Shown here piece after piece: positions 23,630 to 35,087 of a stretch of DNA of 64,000 nt (positions are counted from its first letter, which is position 1; each line of letters opens with the position of its first letter). The stretch is from Castanea sativa (Eukaryota; Streptophyta; Magnoliopsida; Fagales; Fagaceae): NCBI RefSeq assembly GCF_040712315.1, contig NC_134017.1, positions 21,539,822-21,603,821 on the forward strand, given 5' to 3'. The notes below the pieces were generated by a model. That model did no database searches. It was not told where the DNA came from and saw only the letters and a program-made list of their open reading frames with translations. The position numbers were made by a program, and so were the translations under genes.

Positions 23630-24377
23630 TAGTGGCCACCTCCAGGAATATTTTTTAGGGTAGTCATTATTGACCAAAATTTAATAAAAAGATAACTTCA
23701 TATATTGACCAAAACACACACACACAAATACATAAACTCTTACTCTTTTCTTCTACAAATTTTCTTATTTTAAAATTTTTGCATGATAGTCTTATTATCA
23801 ATGTTACAAGTTTCATCTTTTTCAAAATTTTAGTTAGATAACAAATTTATTGGGATTTTTCTTTTTGTTTGTAATGACTTAATATATTGTTAAGGGGCCA
23901 AAATTTAAAGACAAAATTTGGCTACAAAATTAGTTGTAGCCTAAGCCTACAACTCTCACTAAACAAATTAACATAACTACATATTTTGAAAATTTAACTA
24001 TCGAATTGCATGTTCTTTATGTTCTTAAAACACATATCAAAATTCATTTTAATCGGATGTTATTTATTATTTGATTCATAAACTTAATTTTTTTTTGTAA
24101 TTTTGGACTACAAAAACTCAAAATTTAAAGATTTGATTGATGGCATATCTATTGCTCTTTGACATTTTTAAAATTTTACAAATATGAAGGATATAAAAAG
24201 AAAATGTAATCCAATGGTGAATTTGTCACAATTCACATCCAATAAAATAATATTGAGTGGAATTGTAGTCTTAGATCTACAATCAAATTTGTTGCTAAAT
24301 TTTGTTTAAAAATTAATTATATTGAGCCTAAAAAATTTTAAGGTGGTCATAAATATTTTTCAAGGATTTCACCAGTG
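23630..24377. mobile_element. Non-autonomous hAT element, 748 bp, with 8-bp target duplication
   Basis: CTTGGCAA occurs on both sides (23622-23629 and 24378-24385) and only once in the third copy of this repeat (49544-49551), an empty site. The left end TAGTGGCCACCTCCAGGAA resembles the hAT terminus TAGTGGCGGAGCCAG; the right end read inversely is CACTGGTGAAATCC, a weaker match. AT-rich, non-coding. Confidence 0.7.
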
Positions 24378-24385
24378 CTTGGCAA

Positions 24386-25469
24386 GATGTCTTGCAGTTC
24401 ATTCAATCTTCAAATTAGCACTAACCAAGGGAGTTCACTTGGCGAGTGCTGATTGAAGGCTTAAAAGATACAAACTTTGCCCGGAAATAACAAAATTACA
24501 CTGAAACAAAGTATTTTTTAGAAACCAACACCTTCTAAACCACAATTGAATAATAATAACAATAATACGTGCATGAAGATAGGACTTTTATAGAAGGTAA
24601 AAGAAAAGGCCTAAGATCTTTGTCCAAAATTTTTCAAGATAGAAAGTTTTCCCAGAATTATGTATATTCTATGGAAACAAACGTAATTTTTTAGAACCAC
24701 ATGCATCCTCATCAACCCTTATTGAATATATAAACAGAGCAAAGGACAACATAAATAGATTAATTAATTCCCGTGGAGGTTTTGTCAAAAAATTGCCTTC
24801 GAGATTGCGATGGAGCTCCATCAGGAGTGAGTTTTAGGAAGGATATGATTTTAAGACCGTCCCTCTCTTCTCTAGCTCTCAAAAAAATAAAATAATAAAA
24901 TAAAAATCTCCATGACCAAAGTTCTAACAAACCTTTTAAAGTCCTTAGAAAGTGCTACAGCAACTAGGGTTTTTAATACACAATTTTTGGAAGTTTCCAC
25001 CGACCATTGGATTCTAGGTGTGGTTAGTCATTTATAGTCTAACTCATTTTAATTACTTTATTAAATAAAAGCTTTCCTAAGAACTCCTAAACTAATAAGG
25101 AAAAGTCTCAAACCAAATACTTGGATTCAGAAGTTCGGTTAGTTGTGGAGAAAGTGTTAGGCATCCTCCCATGTCTATCTTAAGGATAGTACCACATTTT
25201 GATATAATCCCCAACGATCCACGACTCTGGAAAATAGCAAGAATACTGGAACTTTTCTCTTTTGTGTGTGGAAAAAATAGTTTATTTGTATTTACAAGCA
25301 ATATGTATAATAACATGTGAATATTTATAAGTAACATTTGAATATAATATATACAAGAAACTGATAGCATATGAATATTACGTTACGACATAACATATAT
25401 AAATATATACATAATAATATGTGAACAATATTATTACTACGTAACATGCTCATGATTCTTTTCTTCTGG
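24386..25469. other. Unit 2, non-coding stretch before the LINE
   Basis: Equivalent of 15330-16409. No gene recognised. Confidence 0.4.
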
Positions 25470-26935
25470 CTGATAGGGAAAAATAAATGGGTTTTTCCTT
25501 TGCAAAAGAAGTCCCAGACTAACTCATCAGCCTTTTGCAGATGACAACCTTCTTTTTTGTATGGCAAACAAGAATAACTATAAAAAAAAAAAGTGTTGGA
25601 TATCCTAGCTACCTACGAGAAAGTTTCAGGCTAACAAGTTAACAAAGATAAAACCTCCTTATTTTTTAGCAAGTCCACGTCTTGGGAGATGAAGTTGGAA
25701 ATTAAAGAATCACTGGGGGTTGCAGAAATCAAGCAATATGAGAAATATTTGAGTTTCCCACCTTTGGTGGGTAGAAGAAAAAAGATGAGCTTTGATCACA
25801 TAAAGGAGGGGGTGTGAAGAAAGCTACAAGCATGGGAAGAGAAACTACAGTGACAAACTGGTAGAGAAGTTATTATTAAAGCAACGGTCCAAGTTATTCC
25901 AAAAAATACTATGAGTTGCTTCAAACTTCCATTCGAATTGTAGATGAGATTCAAAGTCTCACTCAAAAGTTTCGGTGGGGTAACAAGGTGATCGTAGAAA
26001 AATCCACTAGTTCAAATGGGAGGATATGTGTTGCTCTAAACTTGAAGGTGGAATCGACTTTAAGGACTTGTTACTTTTTAATGACGTCTTGTTGGCAAAG
26101 CAAACTTGGAGGTTTCTGCACAATAAAAAGTCCTTATTGTACAGAGTGTTCAAGACTAAGTTCTTTCGTAATTTTTGTGATGGAAGCCAAGGCATCTCCA
26201 TCGTGGTCATATGCATGGATTGGCATTTTAAAGGGAAGATATGTTATTAAAAAAAAGAGCTTGATGGCGAATTGGCAATGAAATCTATGCTAACATATGG
26301 ACTGAGAATCATCTTCCTTCCTTAAGCCACCCCATGGTTCGATCTTCAGTAATAGAAAATCAGCATGATGCTACATTAAGCTCTTTGATAAATCCTTTTA
26401 CTAGGAAGTGGGAGTTGGATCTTTTTCCTATTGTTCTCAATCTGGAGGATGTTGAAATGGTCAGAAAAATACCTATTAGTTGTCTATTCTCAAAGGCCCT
26501 CTAGTATCGATATTGGATATCAATTTCTCAAGAGTGGTGGTGACTAGCCCCACCCAATTCGAGAAGCTCAAGCCAACCAATAATTTCTTAAGAGAACATA
26601 TGGGGTTTATCTATTCCAAGTAAAGTCAAAATTTTCATCTTGAGGGCATGCAAAAATTCCAGTCCCATAAAAGCTAGTAATTGGGTAAGTGATCAACAAT
26701 GGGACTTTCAGTCTTTTGACTGGTTTATGATTTTTCCAAACTTGTGCAACATGTTATGGATTCAGACAAAAGCTTTGATCTATTTGCTATGATTTCATGG
26801 ACTATATTAGATCTCTTTCTCAAGACATCTCTAGCGATCTACTAATGCAACAAGTCAAAGACTCTCTATTGGAATATTTATATGCTTAACCACATATCCA
26901 ACCCCCGCCTTGGAGACCTCAAACTCTCAAGAGAC
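25470..26935 (+). pseudogene. L1-type LINE ORF2 fragment, unit 2 copy
   Basis: Duplicate of 16410-17990 with the same truncated start. It lacks the long A-rich insertion of unit 1, has lost about 96 bp of the zinc-binding region (near 26676) and all of the RNase H part (join at about 26935). Not functional. Confidence 0.85.
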
Positions 26936-27453
26936 CTCAAACACTATTTGGACTGAGGTACGGCACTTGCTCTCTTTAAGGAGATTCAAGTCATTGGTCG
27001 GCTAAACTTTGTAACTAGTGCAGACCTTCTCCAACTTGTCTCTCCTAGGATACAACAGCCCAACAAGTTTTGCGCACGTATCTAGCCCAATATCTGAATC
27101 AATTTGTATTAGTCCATTAATCACCACAATTAAAAAAACAAAATAGTCCCTCTCTTTTTCAATGTGGGATTAAACATTCTCACTAACTCCTCATCGTGGA
27201 TTCCAGCTAGCTCAACTGGTAAAGTCTCTGATGGTTGAATAAGAGATCTGGGGTTCAATTCCCGCCTACACCAAAAACTAATTGGTGTCTTAATCTGATA
27301 ATAAAAAGCTATCATCAAGAGCAGACGCTATAGGTTGAAACTTTCTCTCAAAAAAAAAAAAAAACTCTTCATCTTCCATATTCACTCCCACATCGTTACT
27401 TTATGTTGTAATATTTATTCATTTTAATTAATTAATATTAAGATACTCCAACA
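26936..27453 (-). repeat. Copia 3' LTR, unit 2 copy
   Basis: Duplicate of the unit 1 LTR, shortened at its low-coordinate side by the deletion joining it to LINE sequence. Ends with TGTTGGAGTATC on the minus strand at 27453 and the same polypurine tract (27464-27454). Contains the same SINE. Confidence 0.8.
27196..27362 (+). mobile_element. tRNA-derived SINE, family 2, inside Copia LTR (unit 2)
   Basis: Same insertion as at 18605, copied by the tandem duplication. Target duplications AACTCCTCATC (27185-27195) and AACTCTTCATC (27363-27373) differ at one position. Box B here reads GGGGTTCAATTCCCGCC. Confidence 0.8.
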
Positions 27454-28039
27454 ATTCCCCACTCATTTTAATATTAAATTTTTTAGTTAAAGGGTGATTG
27501 CCAAGCAAAGACAGTCACTATGTATCATGAAAGTGTGCTCTGCATTGAACCTTCACTTAGTAAAACAACGATCTCAACTCCAGAGTCATAGTGGTCTTCG
27601 ACTTGAACTAGGACCGCTTTAGGAAAATTAAGCATCACTATTTACACATAACAACCCAAGTGTTAACATGAGCTTTTATAGCTAGCACTTTAAGGTCGTG
27701 TGCTGATCCTAGTTTCATGAGTGTATTTAAGATTAAGTCCAACTCTCATGGGGAGCGGTCCCATCCCCTCACTCACATAGGTGAAATTTTGTTAGGAGTG
27801 CTCCTATAATTCTGACACCCCACTCATACAAGCTACAAATTAGATTTTTACTTAACCTTTCCACATTACAGGATAAATACACTTACATCATAAGGATGAA
27901 CAATTTAAAAAATTATTTACAAAACAAATAATAAATAAATAAATAGTGCATAAATAGTGTATTTCTTATGACCATTGTATGATTCGGTTTTTCCATTGAA
28001 CTCAATTCTCAGGATTTCTGGTCTTTGGGTTAGGTATCC
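27454..28039 (-). other. Copia 3' interior between coding region and LTR
   Basis: Non-coding sequence between the RNase H end and the polypurine tract; 27454-27878 is duplicated at 18860-19285, the rest is single copy and AT-rich. Confidence 0.6.
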
Positions 28040-30129
28040 TCATGCATGGCTCATGATTCCATGGACTTTAGTCCCAGCCCCCTTGATGTATTCCAAATCC
28101 CTATCTTTTGCCAAAGCCTTGGTAAATGGATATGCAAGATTATCATTAGATTTAGTATAATCTACAGTTATGATGCCACTACTCAAATAAGATCGTACAG
28201 TACTATGCTTTCTTCTTATAGGTCTGGATTTACTGTTGTAGTAACAGTTTTTAACTCTACCAATTGCGGCAGTGTTAACACAATGAGTTAATATAGGTGG
28301 AATTGGCTTTTCCCAAAGTGGAATTTCATATAACATGCATATTTGAGCCATGTATAAGGATACCTAACCCATCAAGAAATATTCCATCACATGTTTTTGT
28401 AATTTTCATACCCAAAATAAAACTAGTCTCACCAAGATCTTTCATATCAAAATGGCTTTTAAGCATTATTTTTGTCTCATTTATAACATGCATATTTGAG
28501 CCAAAAATCAACATGTCATCCACATAGAGGCTAATAATAACATGTAAATTATTCCATGATTTAGAATAAATACATTTATCACATTCATTTAATTTATAAC
28601 CATTCTCAATCATGTGGGAATCAAACTTTTCATGCCAATGCTTAGGTGTTTGTTTTAAGCCATATAGGGATTTAGTTAGCTTACATACCTAGCTTTCTTA
28701 TCCAAGCTCCACAAAGCCTTTGGGTTGATCCATATAAATCTCTTCCTTTAGGTCCCCATTTAGAAAAACTGTTTTTATATCCATTTGATGAATTTTCAAA
28801 TAAAAAATTGCCAAAATGGCAATTAACAATTTAATAGATGTAATTCTTGTTACTGGAGAAAAAGTATCAAATAAATCAAGATTAGTTTTTTGTTTAAAGC
28901 CTTTTGCAACAAGTCTAGCTTTAAACTTATCTATTGATCCATCCGGTTTCAACTTTTTTCTAAGGACCCATTTACAACCTATAGTCTTACAACTCGATGG
29001 AAGATCTACTAATTTCCAAGTTCTATTAGAAATTAGAGATTCTATGTCATCATTTACAGCCTCTTTCCAAAATATAACATCAGGTGATGTTAAAGCATCT
29101 TTTAAATTTTGGGGATTTTCCTCAATGTTAAAAACATAATAATCAGGACTAAAATCCTTTTCAACTCTAGCTCTTTTACTCATTCTAGGTTCCAATTCAA
29201 AATTTTCTTAATTTTGTAAATGAGAAGTAGAAGAACTAGGTTGTGACAAAATATTTTCTTCACCCCACTATTTTTCAATTTAAGAGGAAATTTTTCTTCA
29301 TGAAAAATTGCATCACCAGATTCAAAAATTATTTTGTTTGCAAGATAAAAAAATCTATAGGCTGCCCTATTAATCGCATAACCAAGAAAAGCACCGGTAG
29401 TAGCTCTTATACCTAATTTAGGTATTTTAGGGCCAGTAAGCTTTGCATAAGCAAGACAACACCATACTCTCAAATATCCCAAATTTGGCTTATGTCCTTT
29501 CCTCATCTCAAAAGTTGTGGTATGTGACTTTTTATGTGACACCCTATTCAAAACATGGCATGCTATTAAAATAGTTTCACCCCAAAAATGTAAAGATGCA
29601 CTAGATTCAATTAACATGACATTTGTTAACTCAATTAGAGTTCTATTTTTTCTTTCAACCATACCATTAGAAGCAGGTGAATATGGTGCAGTAGTTTCAT
29701 GGATAATTCCCAAAAACTGAACAAATGAGTTGAATGCACTTGATTCATACTCATGGCCTCTATCATTTCTTATTCTTTATATTTTCTACCGAATTGATTT
29801 TCAACTTCTTTTAAAAAATTTTGAAATTTTTCAAAAGCATCACTTTTATTTTTCAACAAATAAATAGTTGTATATTTTGAAAAATCATTAATAAAGGTGA
29901 TAATATATCTATTTCCCTCACGAGTTAAAATTCCCTCAAATTCACATAAATCAGAGTGAATTAACTCAAGAAATTCAGTATTTCTTACAACACTTTTATG
30001 AGGCATTTTTGTAATCTTAGCTTGACTACAAGTTTTACATTTTTCAAAATCTTTTGACAGTCTTGGAATTAATCCTAAACTACTCATGATTCCCACATAT
30101 CTATTGATGAAGCTAAAGTCGTCAGTCAT
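28040..30129 (-). pseudogene. Copia polyprotein remnant: integrase, reverse transcriptase, RNase H
   Basis: In minus-strand order: zinc-finger end CKTCSQAK and the first integrase aspartate in LIHSDLCEFEG (about 30000), FINDFSKYTTIYLLKNKS; then APYSPASNGMVERKNRTL with the third catalytic residue and LRVWCCLAYAK; then RT with WKLVDLPSSCKTIGCKWV, KARLVAKGFKQ and FLNGDLKEEIYMDQPKGF; the catalytic YVDDML near 28530; and an RNase H end PIRRKHSTVRSYLS with DNLAYPFTKAL. Frames are broken at several places and much of the RT-RNase H connection is missing near 28350. Gag, protease and the integrase start are absent. Belongs with the LTRs at 18257/26936 and 33432. Confidence 0.9.
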
Positions 30130-30960
30130 TGAGGTCGTTTAGATAGTCTCGATGCAACCTCCAAGAACACAAGAAAAGATAGCAAAAAATGGGTCACTGG
30201 TGTGGTTCCTGCTGACAAGCCTTCGATGATAAAGTCAAAATGAGAGAGTTGGAATGTTTTTTAATTGGTAGGAATAATTCAGTTTTTGTTGTCGTACCCT
30301 TTACCTTTGGTTGGAGTGTGGTATTTATAGGTCTTTCTTCTTCTAGCCATTGGGACCACCACCATTAATGGTGGTTTAATCCTTTCCCTGGTAACGCTCC
30401 TAGCATTCAATGTGGGGGAGATGGAATCTCCTCACACTTAATGCACAGATATAGGAAGCCTCTGAGTTGTTGTCTCACTTCGTCCCAACCGTAACAGTTT
30501 TGGTAATAATGGCAACATTTATGGCTCAATCCTCATCCTTAGCTGTGTCTGGACGAGGGATAACATCGGGCTTATCAGTTGCCCCCAATCCTTGGTCGTC
30601 AAGCTTTTTGACGAAACTAGGAATCTGGAGAGTCGCCCAACGTCTCGTGTGCCCTCATTGATTTCATTTCCATCAGATTTATGGTGACGTGACAGTGTGG
30701 CACGCTTTGTGGCCACGTGTCGTGCTTTGGTTGGTTGGATGTGGGCATGTTCCTCGAAGAGACCTTTGGTTTTCTTGCATCTCAATTTTGGGGGGGGGGG
30801 GGGGGCTTTAAAGGCTTTTTTTCTTTCTTCTTTCCCTTCTTCACTTTGATTTCCTCTCTCACCTCTATGTTATCTCTGTTTTCTGCGTTTTTTTGACTCC
30901 TCCTTTCTCCGAGCACCGACCACAACTTCATTTCTCGTTCTCTCTTTCTCAGGTACAGTA
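30130..30960 (+). other. 5' region (LTR/promoter-like) of an element inserted in the Copia
   Basis: Copia homology stops near 30125. This stretch has a TATA-like GTATTTATAGG (about 30329), a run of 16 G (30790-30805), a TC-rich leader and CTCAG/GTACAG at about 30950, a possible splice donor. It appears to be the leader of the gene that follows, possibly within the LTR of a non-autonomous element; a matching second LTR was not found. Confidence 0.4.
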
Positions 30961-33220
30961 CTCTTCCCTTTTTACTTTCACTTCATTTTGCCTCAAATAG
31001 AAACTTTTACCTCTACATTCCTTTTCGTTTCTCTTTAATGTATGATTATTCTGAGGTTAGGCGCCATTGCCCTTCTATTTCTTTTCTTTTCGCTCGTTTA
31101 GTGGCGCTTCTTGAGTCCCGTGGTGGCTGTCCAGAGGTTGGGTCTTTTACTCCGAAGGGTAATGCTTTAGGTTTGGTCTTGGTTAACCTTACTCCTTTGC
31201 TGCGTCAATCCTTAGACTGGCTTTAGTCTGTGAGGACGATGTCAACGAATGTGAGATCAAGTGAGTTGGATACAGGCTTGTCGTCTAGCGACAAAGTTGT
31301 AGAAGTTGATACCACCGTTTCGGCGCCCTCATCCTTAAACCCTTCGTCTTCCTCACCCACTGTGTTGAGGGCTTTCCATGTCCTTAAGGAGGTGTGTTCT
31401 TTGGACGAAGATACACTCTTCAGATTTAGGGATAGGTTCCAAATTCCTGACGATACCAGGATCCGTCTCCCTTGTTTAGGTGAGAAGGCTTGCGCTTTCA
31501 ATCCTAGGGAGGTGTGTTTCTATGGAGGCTACCCTTTTGAGCAGCCTTAGATTCCTTGTCCATCATTTCATCATGGAGCTCCTCCACCACCTAGGTATAG
31601 CACTGGGGCAACTTATGCCGAATTCTTGGAGGATCGTCATTAGTTGCATGGAGATATGGATGATTGTAACGGAGGAGATATGATTAAGATGGACGAGCTC
31701 CTAATATGTACCGTCTGAAAGAGTTAAAGGAGTTTGAGTACTATGAGTCGTGCCCTCAGATAGGAAGGCTCATCTCATTGCGAGTTTACTCTCATCATTC
31801 CGCTATTGGAAGTCTAGGTTCTTCTTCATCTCTAGAGATGGCTGGGAAAATCTCTTGGACAACCTTTAGGGAGACGTACTTAGGTTGCTTCGTAGGTGGG
31901 GGACACCTAAGCTTGGTGCGTCTTCCTTTATTTCTGTTGCTTTTTTTAAGGTATTTACCTTTGGTTCGTTTGACTCTAATGCCTTGGGTCTGTTTGTTTG
32001 TTGCAGCCAAGGCTCGTCCAAAGTTGAAGAGCAGGTACAAGGGCTGCGTTAAGAAGGCTACGGAGTACGCGAGTACTATTGACGATTTTGACGAACTGAT
32101 TGACCCCAGGATGTTGGCTTGTCATTTCTTGGGTCCTGAACCTTCCCCTTACGTCTTGCGTGCCATTGCTAGAGAAGAGAAAAGTAAGTGCTTGTCATTT
32201 AGCACCCTCGTGCTTCTCCTTCCAATTTTATTACTAACATCCTGTCTGTGGTGGTCTCTTGCAAAAATGGCGAACAAATTCAACCAGGAATTTTATGCTA
32301 AGTTAAGGGCCAAGAAGAACGAACCCCTGTCTAGTCTTGCTCAAAAATGTCCCAGGGTGGCGTAGGAGGTCATGGAGACCACTGCATCTACTCCCGTTGC
32401 TTTTGACCCTAGGGCTACTTCTCCTATTGCCTCCATCGAGGAGATCACTCCTCGTCCAAAGAGGGCTTGTGGTAGTGACAAAGGGAAAAGCAAGGTTGAC
32501 TCCAACGTTTGGGACGATGCTGACATAGCCATGGGGAGGGCTCACAACGTCATTACTCCTAAGGAACTGAAGGGTCTGAACTTTGTTCCTTCTCACGAGC
32601 TTGTGAGTCGTCACATCCATAAGCTCGTCTAGGTACACTTTTGAACTTTTTCTTTGTCATGAATTTTTTTTTTTTTTTTGAAATGATTCTTGTGCTGTTC
32701 CTAATTGTAGCTATATTTTCTGTTTAAGGTCCTAGGAGAGGCTATCCATCTTACCACTGAGTACCGGACCAATGAAGAGAAGGTCGTAATGGCTAACTCC
32801 AAGGTTAAGGTCCTAGAAGCTGAAGGTTCCACCTTGAGGAAGGAGCTGATGGCGTTGATGGATAGTGGGAACCAGATGAAGGAGCAGATTAAGGCCCTTA
32901 TTGATGAGCTGAAGGTAGAGAAGCCACTGACGAAGCAGAAGGATAAGCAGCTAAGTGTGAGGCTTCCAAGGCTAGGGACAAGGCGGTGCAGGCCTTTCAG
33001 CAGGCCGACGAGTACAATAGCGTCCTCCTTGGCTGGTACTTCAAGGGTTTTGAGTTGCTAAGGAGGTACTTAGCCAAGCACAACCCTGGGATGGACCTGG
33101 ACAACCTAGACTTCGAGGCCGTGGAAAAAAAGATGGAAGCCGAGGAAGCTGCCGCTTGAAATACTGCTATCGAGGGGCTAGTGATGGTGGTGACGACCAA
33201 GCTGCATGAGCTTTTCTAGA
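30961..33220 (+). pseudogene. Transposase_28-type (putative gypsy-type transposon) gene, broken
   Basis: Pieces in order: IPDDTRIRLPCLGEKACAFN and VCFYGG (31440-31530), RFLVHHFIMELLHHLGIALG and LMPNSWRIV, SFRYWKSRFFF, after an intron-like gap (acceptor TTGTTGCAG at about 32006) RPKLKSRYKGCV and LACHFLGPEPSPYV, then MANKFNQEFYAKLRAKKNEP, KRACGSDKGKSKVD, VWDDADIAMGRAHNV, and a coiled-coil C-terminus (KVLEAEGSTLRKELMALMDS, YNSVLLGWYFKGFELLRRY). This is the plant domain Pfam calls putative gypsy-type transposon, common in non-autonomous LTR elements; its biochemical role is not known. Several frameshifts, an acceptor changed to TTGCAAAAATGG at about 32261, and TAG where Gln is expected at about 32630 show it is dead. 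Confidence 0.7.
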
Positions 33221-33431
33221 AGAAGTTTATTATGTTTTTTTTTGTTTTTGGTTGGTTGCCTCGTCTTTTTTGGGGCCCTTTGCCTTTATTTTTTAACAAT
33301 TTAAGATTTTGGGAGCCCTATTGTTTTTGGGCTTTTACTTTTGCATATTGTGCCTTTGAACACTGCATTCAATCTAATTCAAATAACTTTGTCTTTATTT
33401 AGTCTTGCAACTGTTGTTCTGTCTTGTGGAA

Positions 33432-33538
33432 TTAAACATTTTCACTAACTCCTTATCTTCTTTATTGACTCCCACATCTTTACATTTATGTTGTAATATT
33501 TATTCATTTTAATTAATTAATATTAAAATGCTCCAACA
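33432..33538 (-). repeat. Copia 5' LTR remnant (right end of element)
   Basis: About 107 bp matching the first part of the LTR (minus strand TGTTGGAGCATT at 33538), ending in target duplication AGGAT (33539-33543). It lacks the SINE, so it keeps the empty site. The remainder of the LTR, primer-binding site and gag are gone, replaced by the element at 30130-33431. Confidence 0.75.
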
Positions 33539-33809
33539 AGGATGACTTTTCCTCAACGGCCTCATTTGGTCTTTTGGTTTAAGATGCAAAATTACTTAGC
33601 AAAGTCTTTCCATGGTATTAGATTTTCTCATGTTTGTCATGAGGGAAACTTTGTAGTTCACAATGTTGCTAGACACGCAATTCATGTCACAAGTTTTCTT
33701 GTGTGGGTGGAAGATGTCCCACCACATATTTCTGTGGTAATCTAAGCCAATTTGATTGTTGTTACTTGATAAAATTTATAGCTTCCTTCTATATAAAAAA
33801 AAAAAAAAA
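33539..33809 (+). pseudogene. 3' end of the interrupted LINE (RNase H tail and poly(A))
   Basis: Starts with the second copy of the AGGAT target duplication and reads DDFSSTASFGLLV, then in another frame KSFHGIRFSHVCHEGN and HNVARHA, the usual C-terminal RNase H phrasing of plant L1 elements, then a stop, a short 3' untranslated region and a 15-base A tail (33795-33809). With 16410-18256 it forms one LINE split by later insertions. Confidence 0.8.
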
Positions 33810-33994
33810 GACTTACAAGTTTTATAGGTTCTAAATTAGAAATAATATCCATATTTCCACCTAATCATTTGTTTCCTTACCAAATAATATGCGGCTTGGA
33901 AAACATATTATTCCATTTTTAAAATGAGATGTAATCTTAAAAAGCCAATTTGAGTGATATGAATTTTCAATTAAAAATGAGAGTAAATAGAATA

Positions 33995-34038
<44 letters not shown>

Positions 34039-34427
34039 GTTATAGGTGCAAAGAAGTGTTTGGATGGTCACCAATTCACTGGTAGATAAATAACACTTAG
34101 ATATGAAAAAGAAATCACAAGAGTAGTGGGACTTTTAAATGGTATTAATTGTAAGATGGAGTAAATTGGATTTTTTTTTTGGTTTGTAAAAGTTTAGTAG
34201 TATTTTGCATTAACTCAAACTTCTAATTTAATCAACTTATCTTTATTTCTAAAATTTAAGAAATGATTTTATAACTCTATAAATAAACTGAAATTAGAAA
34301 TGTTCCTTAAAAAAAAAAAAAAAAAAATACCCCATATTAAAAAAAGTTCCTTATTCCTTCACACTTCCCATTACCCCTACATTCTTATAAATTAAATTAG
34401 CCTCGCTATAGTATCCAAGAGTTAGAC
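33810..34427. other. Intergenic between two LINEs
   Basis: AT-rich, holds the (AG)n tract at 34001-34032 and an A run at about 34309-34327. No gene. Confidence 0.5.
34001..34032. repeat. (AG)16 microsatellite
   Basis: Uninterrupted AG dinucleotides. Confidence 0.95.
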
Positions 34428-35087
34428 CCCTTTTATGGATTTCTTTTCAAGAGAGGGGAAAGGAAGATAGATATTGATCATTTTGCTTAAAGTGCTGATA
34501 CAGTGAAAGTCTCAGGAAAAAAGAACAAAGAAAAAAAGAAAAGAGAAACTAGTATTGTGGGAATAGAGGCTTTGCGTGTCTACACTGTCAAGTTCAATCA
34601 CACTACAACATGTGATGTTTTTTTCTCTCCAGCTGAGAGCTCTTTCCCCTTGGGTAACCGCCGGTTTTACTCTGACTTTTCTTCTTTCTTGAACGCCAGT
34701 TTGATTTGAATTAAATCTATTTTTGTCTCCTTTTTTTTTCCATCCTTTCCTATAGTTGCCTGTGTTAGTAGGTGAAACATCTTATCTCTTTAGTTTCTTT
34801 TATTGCACTGCGCTTATCATCATTTTACCCACAGCCCATTGTCCTTGGATGTTTGCTTCATGTCCTACCTTGTTCAAAGTCCACTACTTGGTTTCTTTCC
34901 TTTTTTGAACCACACACAACAAATACTTACTTCCTAACTCAGTTTGTCCCAGTTGTCTTCTAGTCCTGACTCTTTCTATTCTCTCTTTATCGTCCAAATC
35001 TTCTATACCTTTTACCTCTGTTTTCTGTGTGGTCCCTGTATCCTTCAGTTTGAGGTGCTGCACTATTCCTTAGTGCATGTACCAGAC

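Larger units (their letters stand above)
19283..27878. repeat. Tandem segmental duplication, unit 2 (8.6 kb)
   Basis: Same order as unit 1 with few percent divergence. It keeps the full hAT element and 2.3 kb missing from unit 1, but has lost about 350 bp across the LINE RNase H / LTR join (at about 26935) and about 96 bp near 26676. It continues without a break into the Copia coding region, so unit 2 holds the original right border. Confidence 0.9.
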
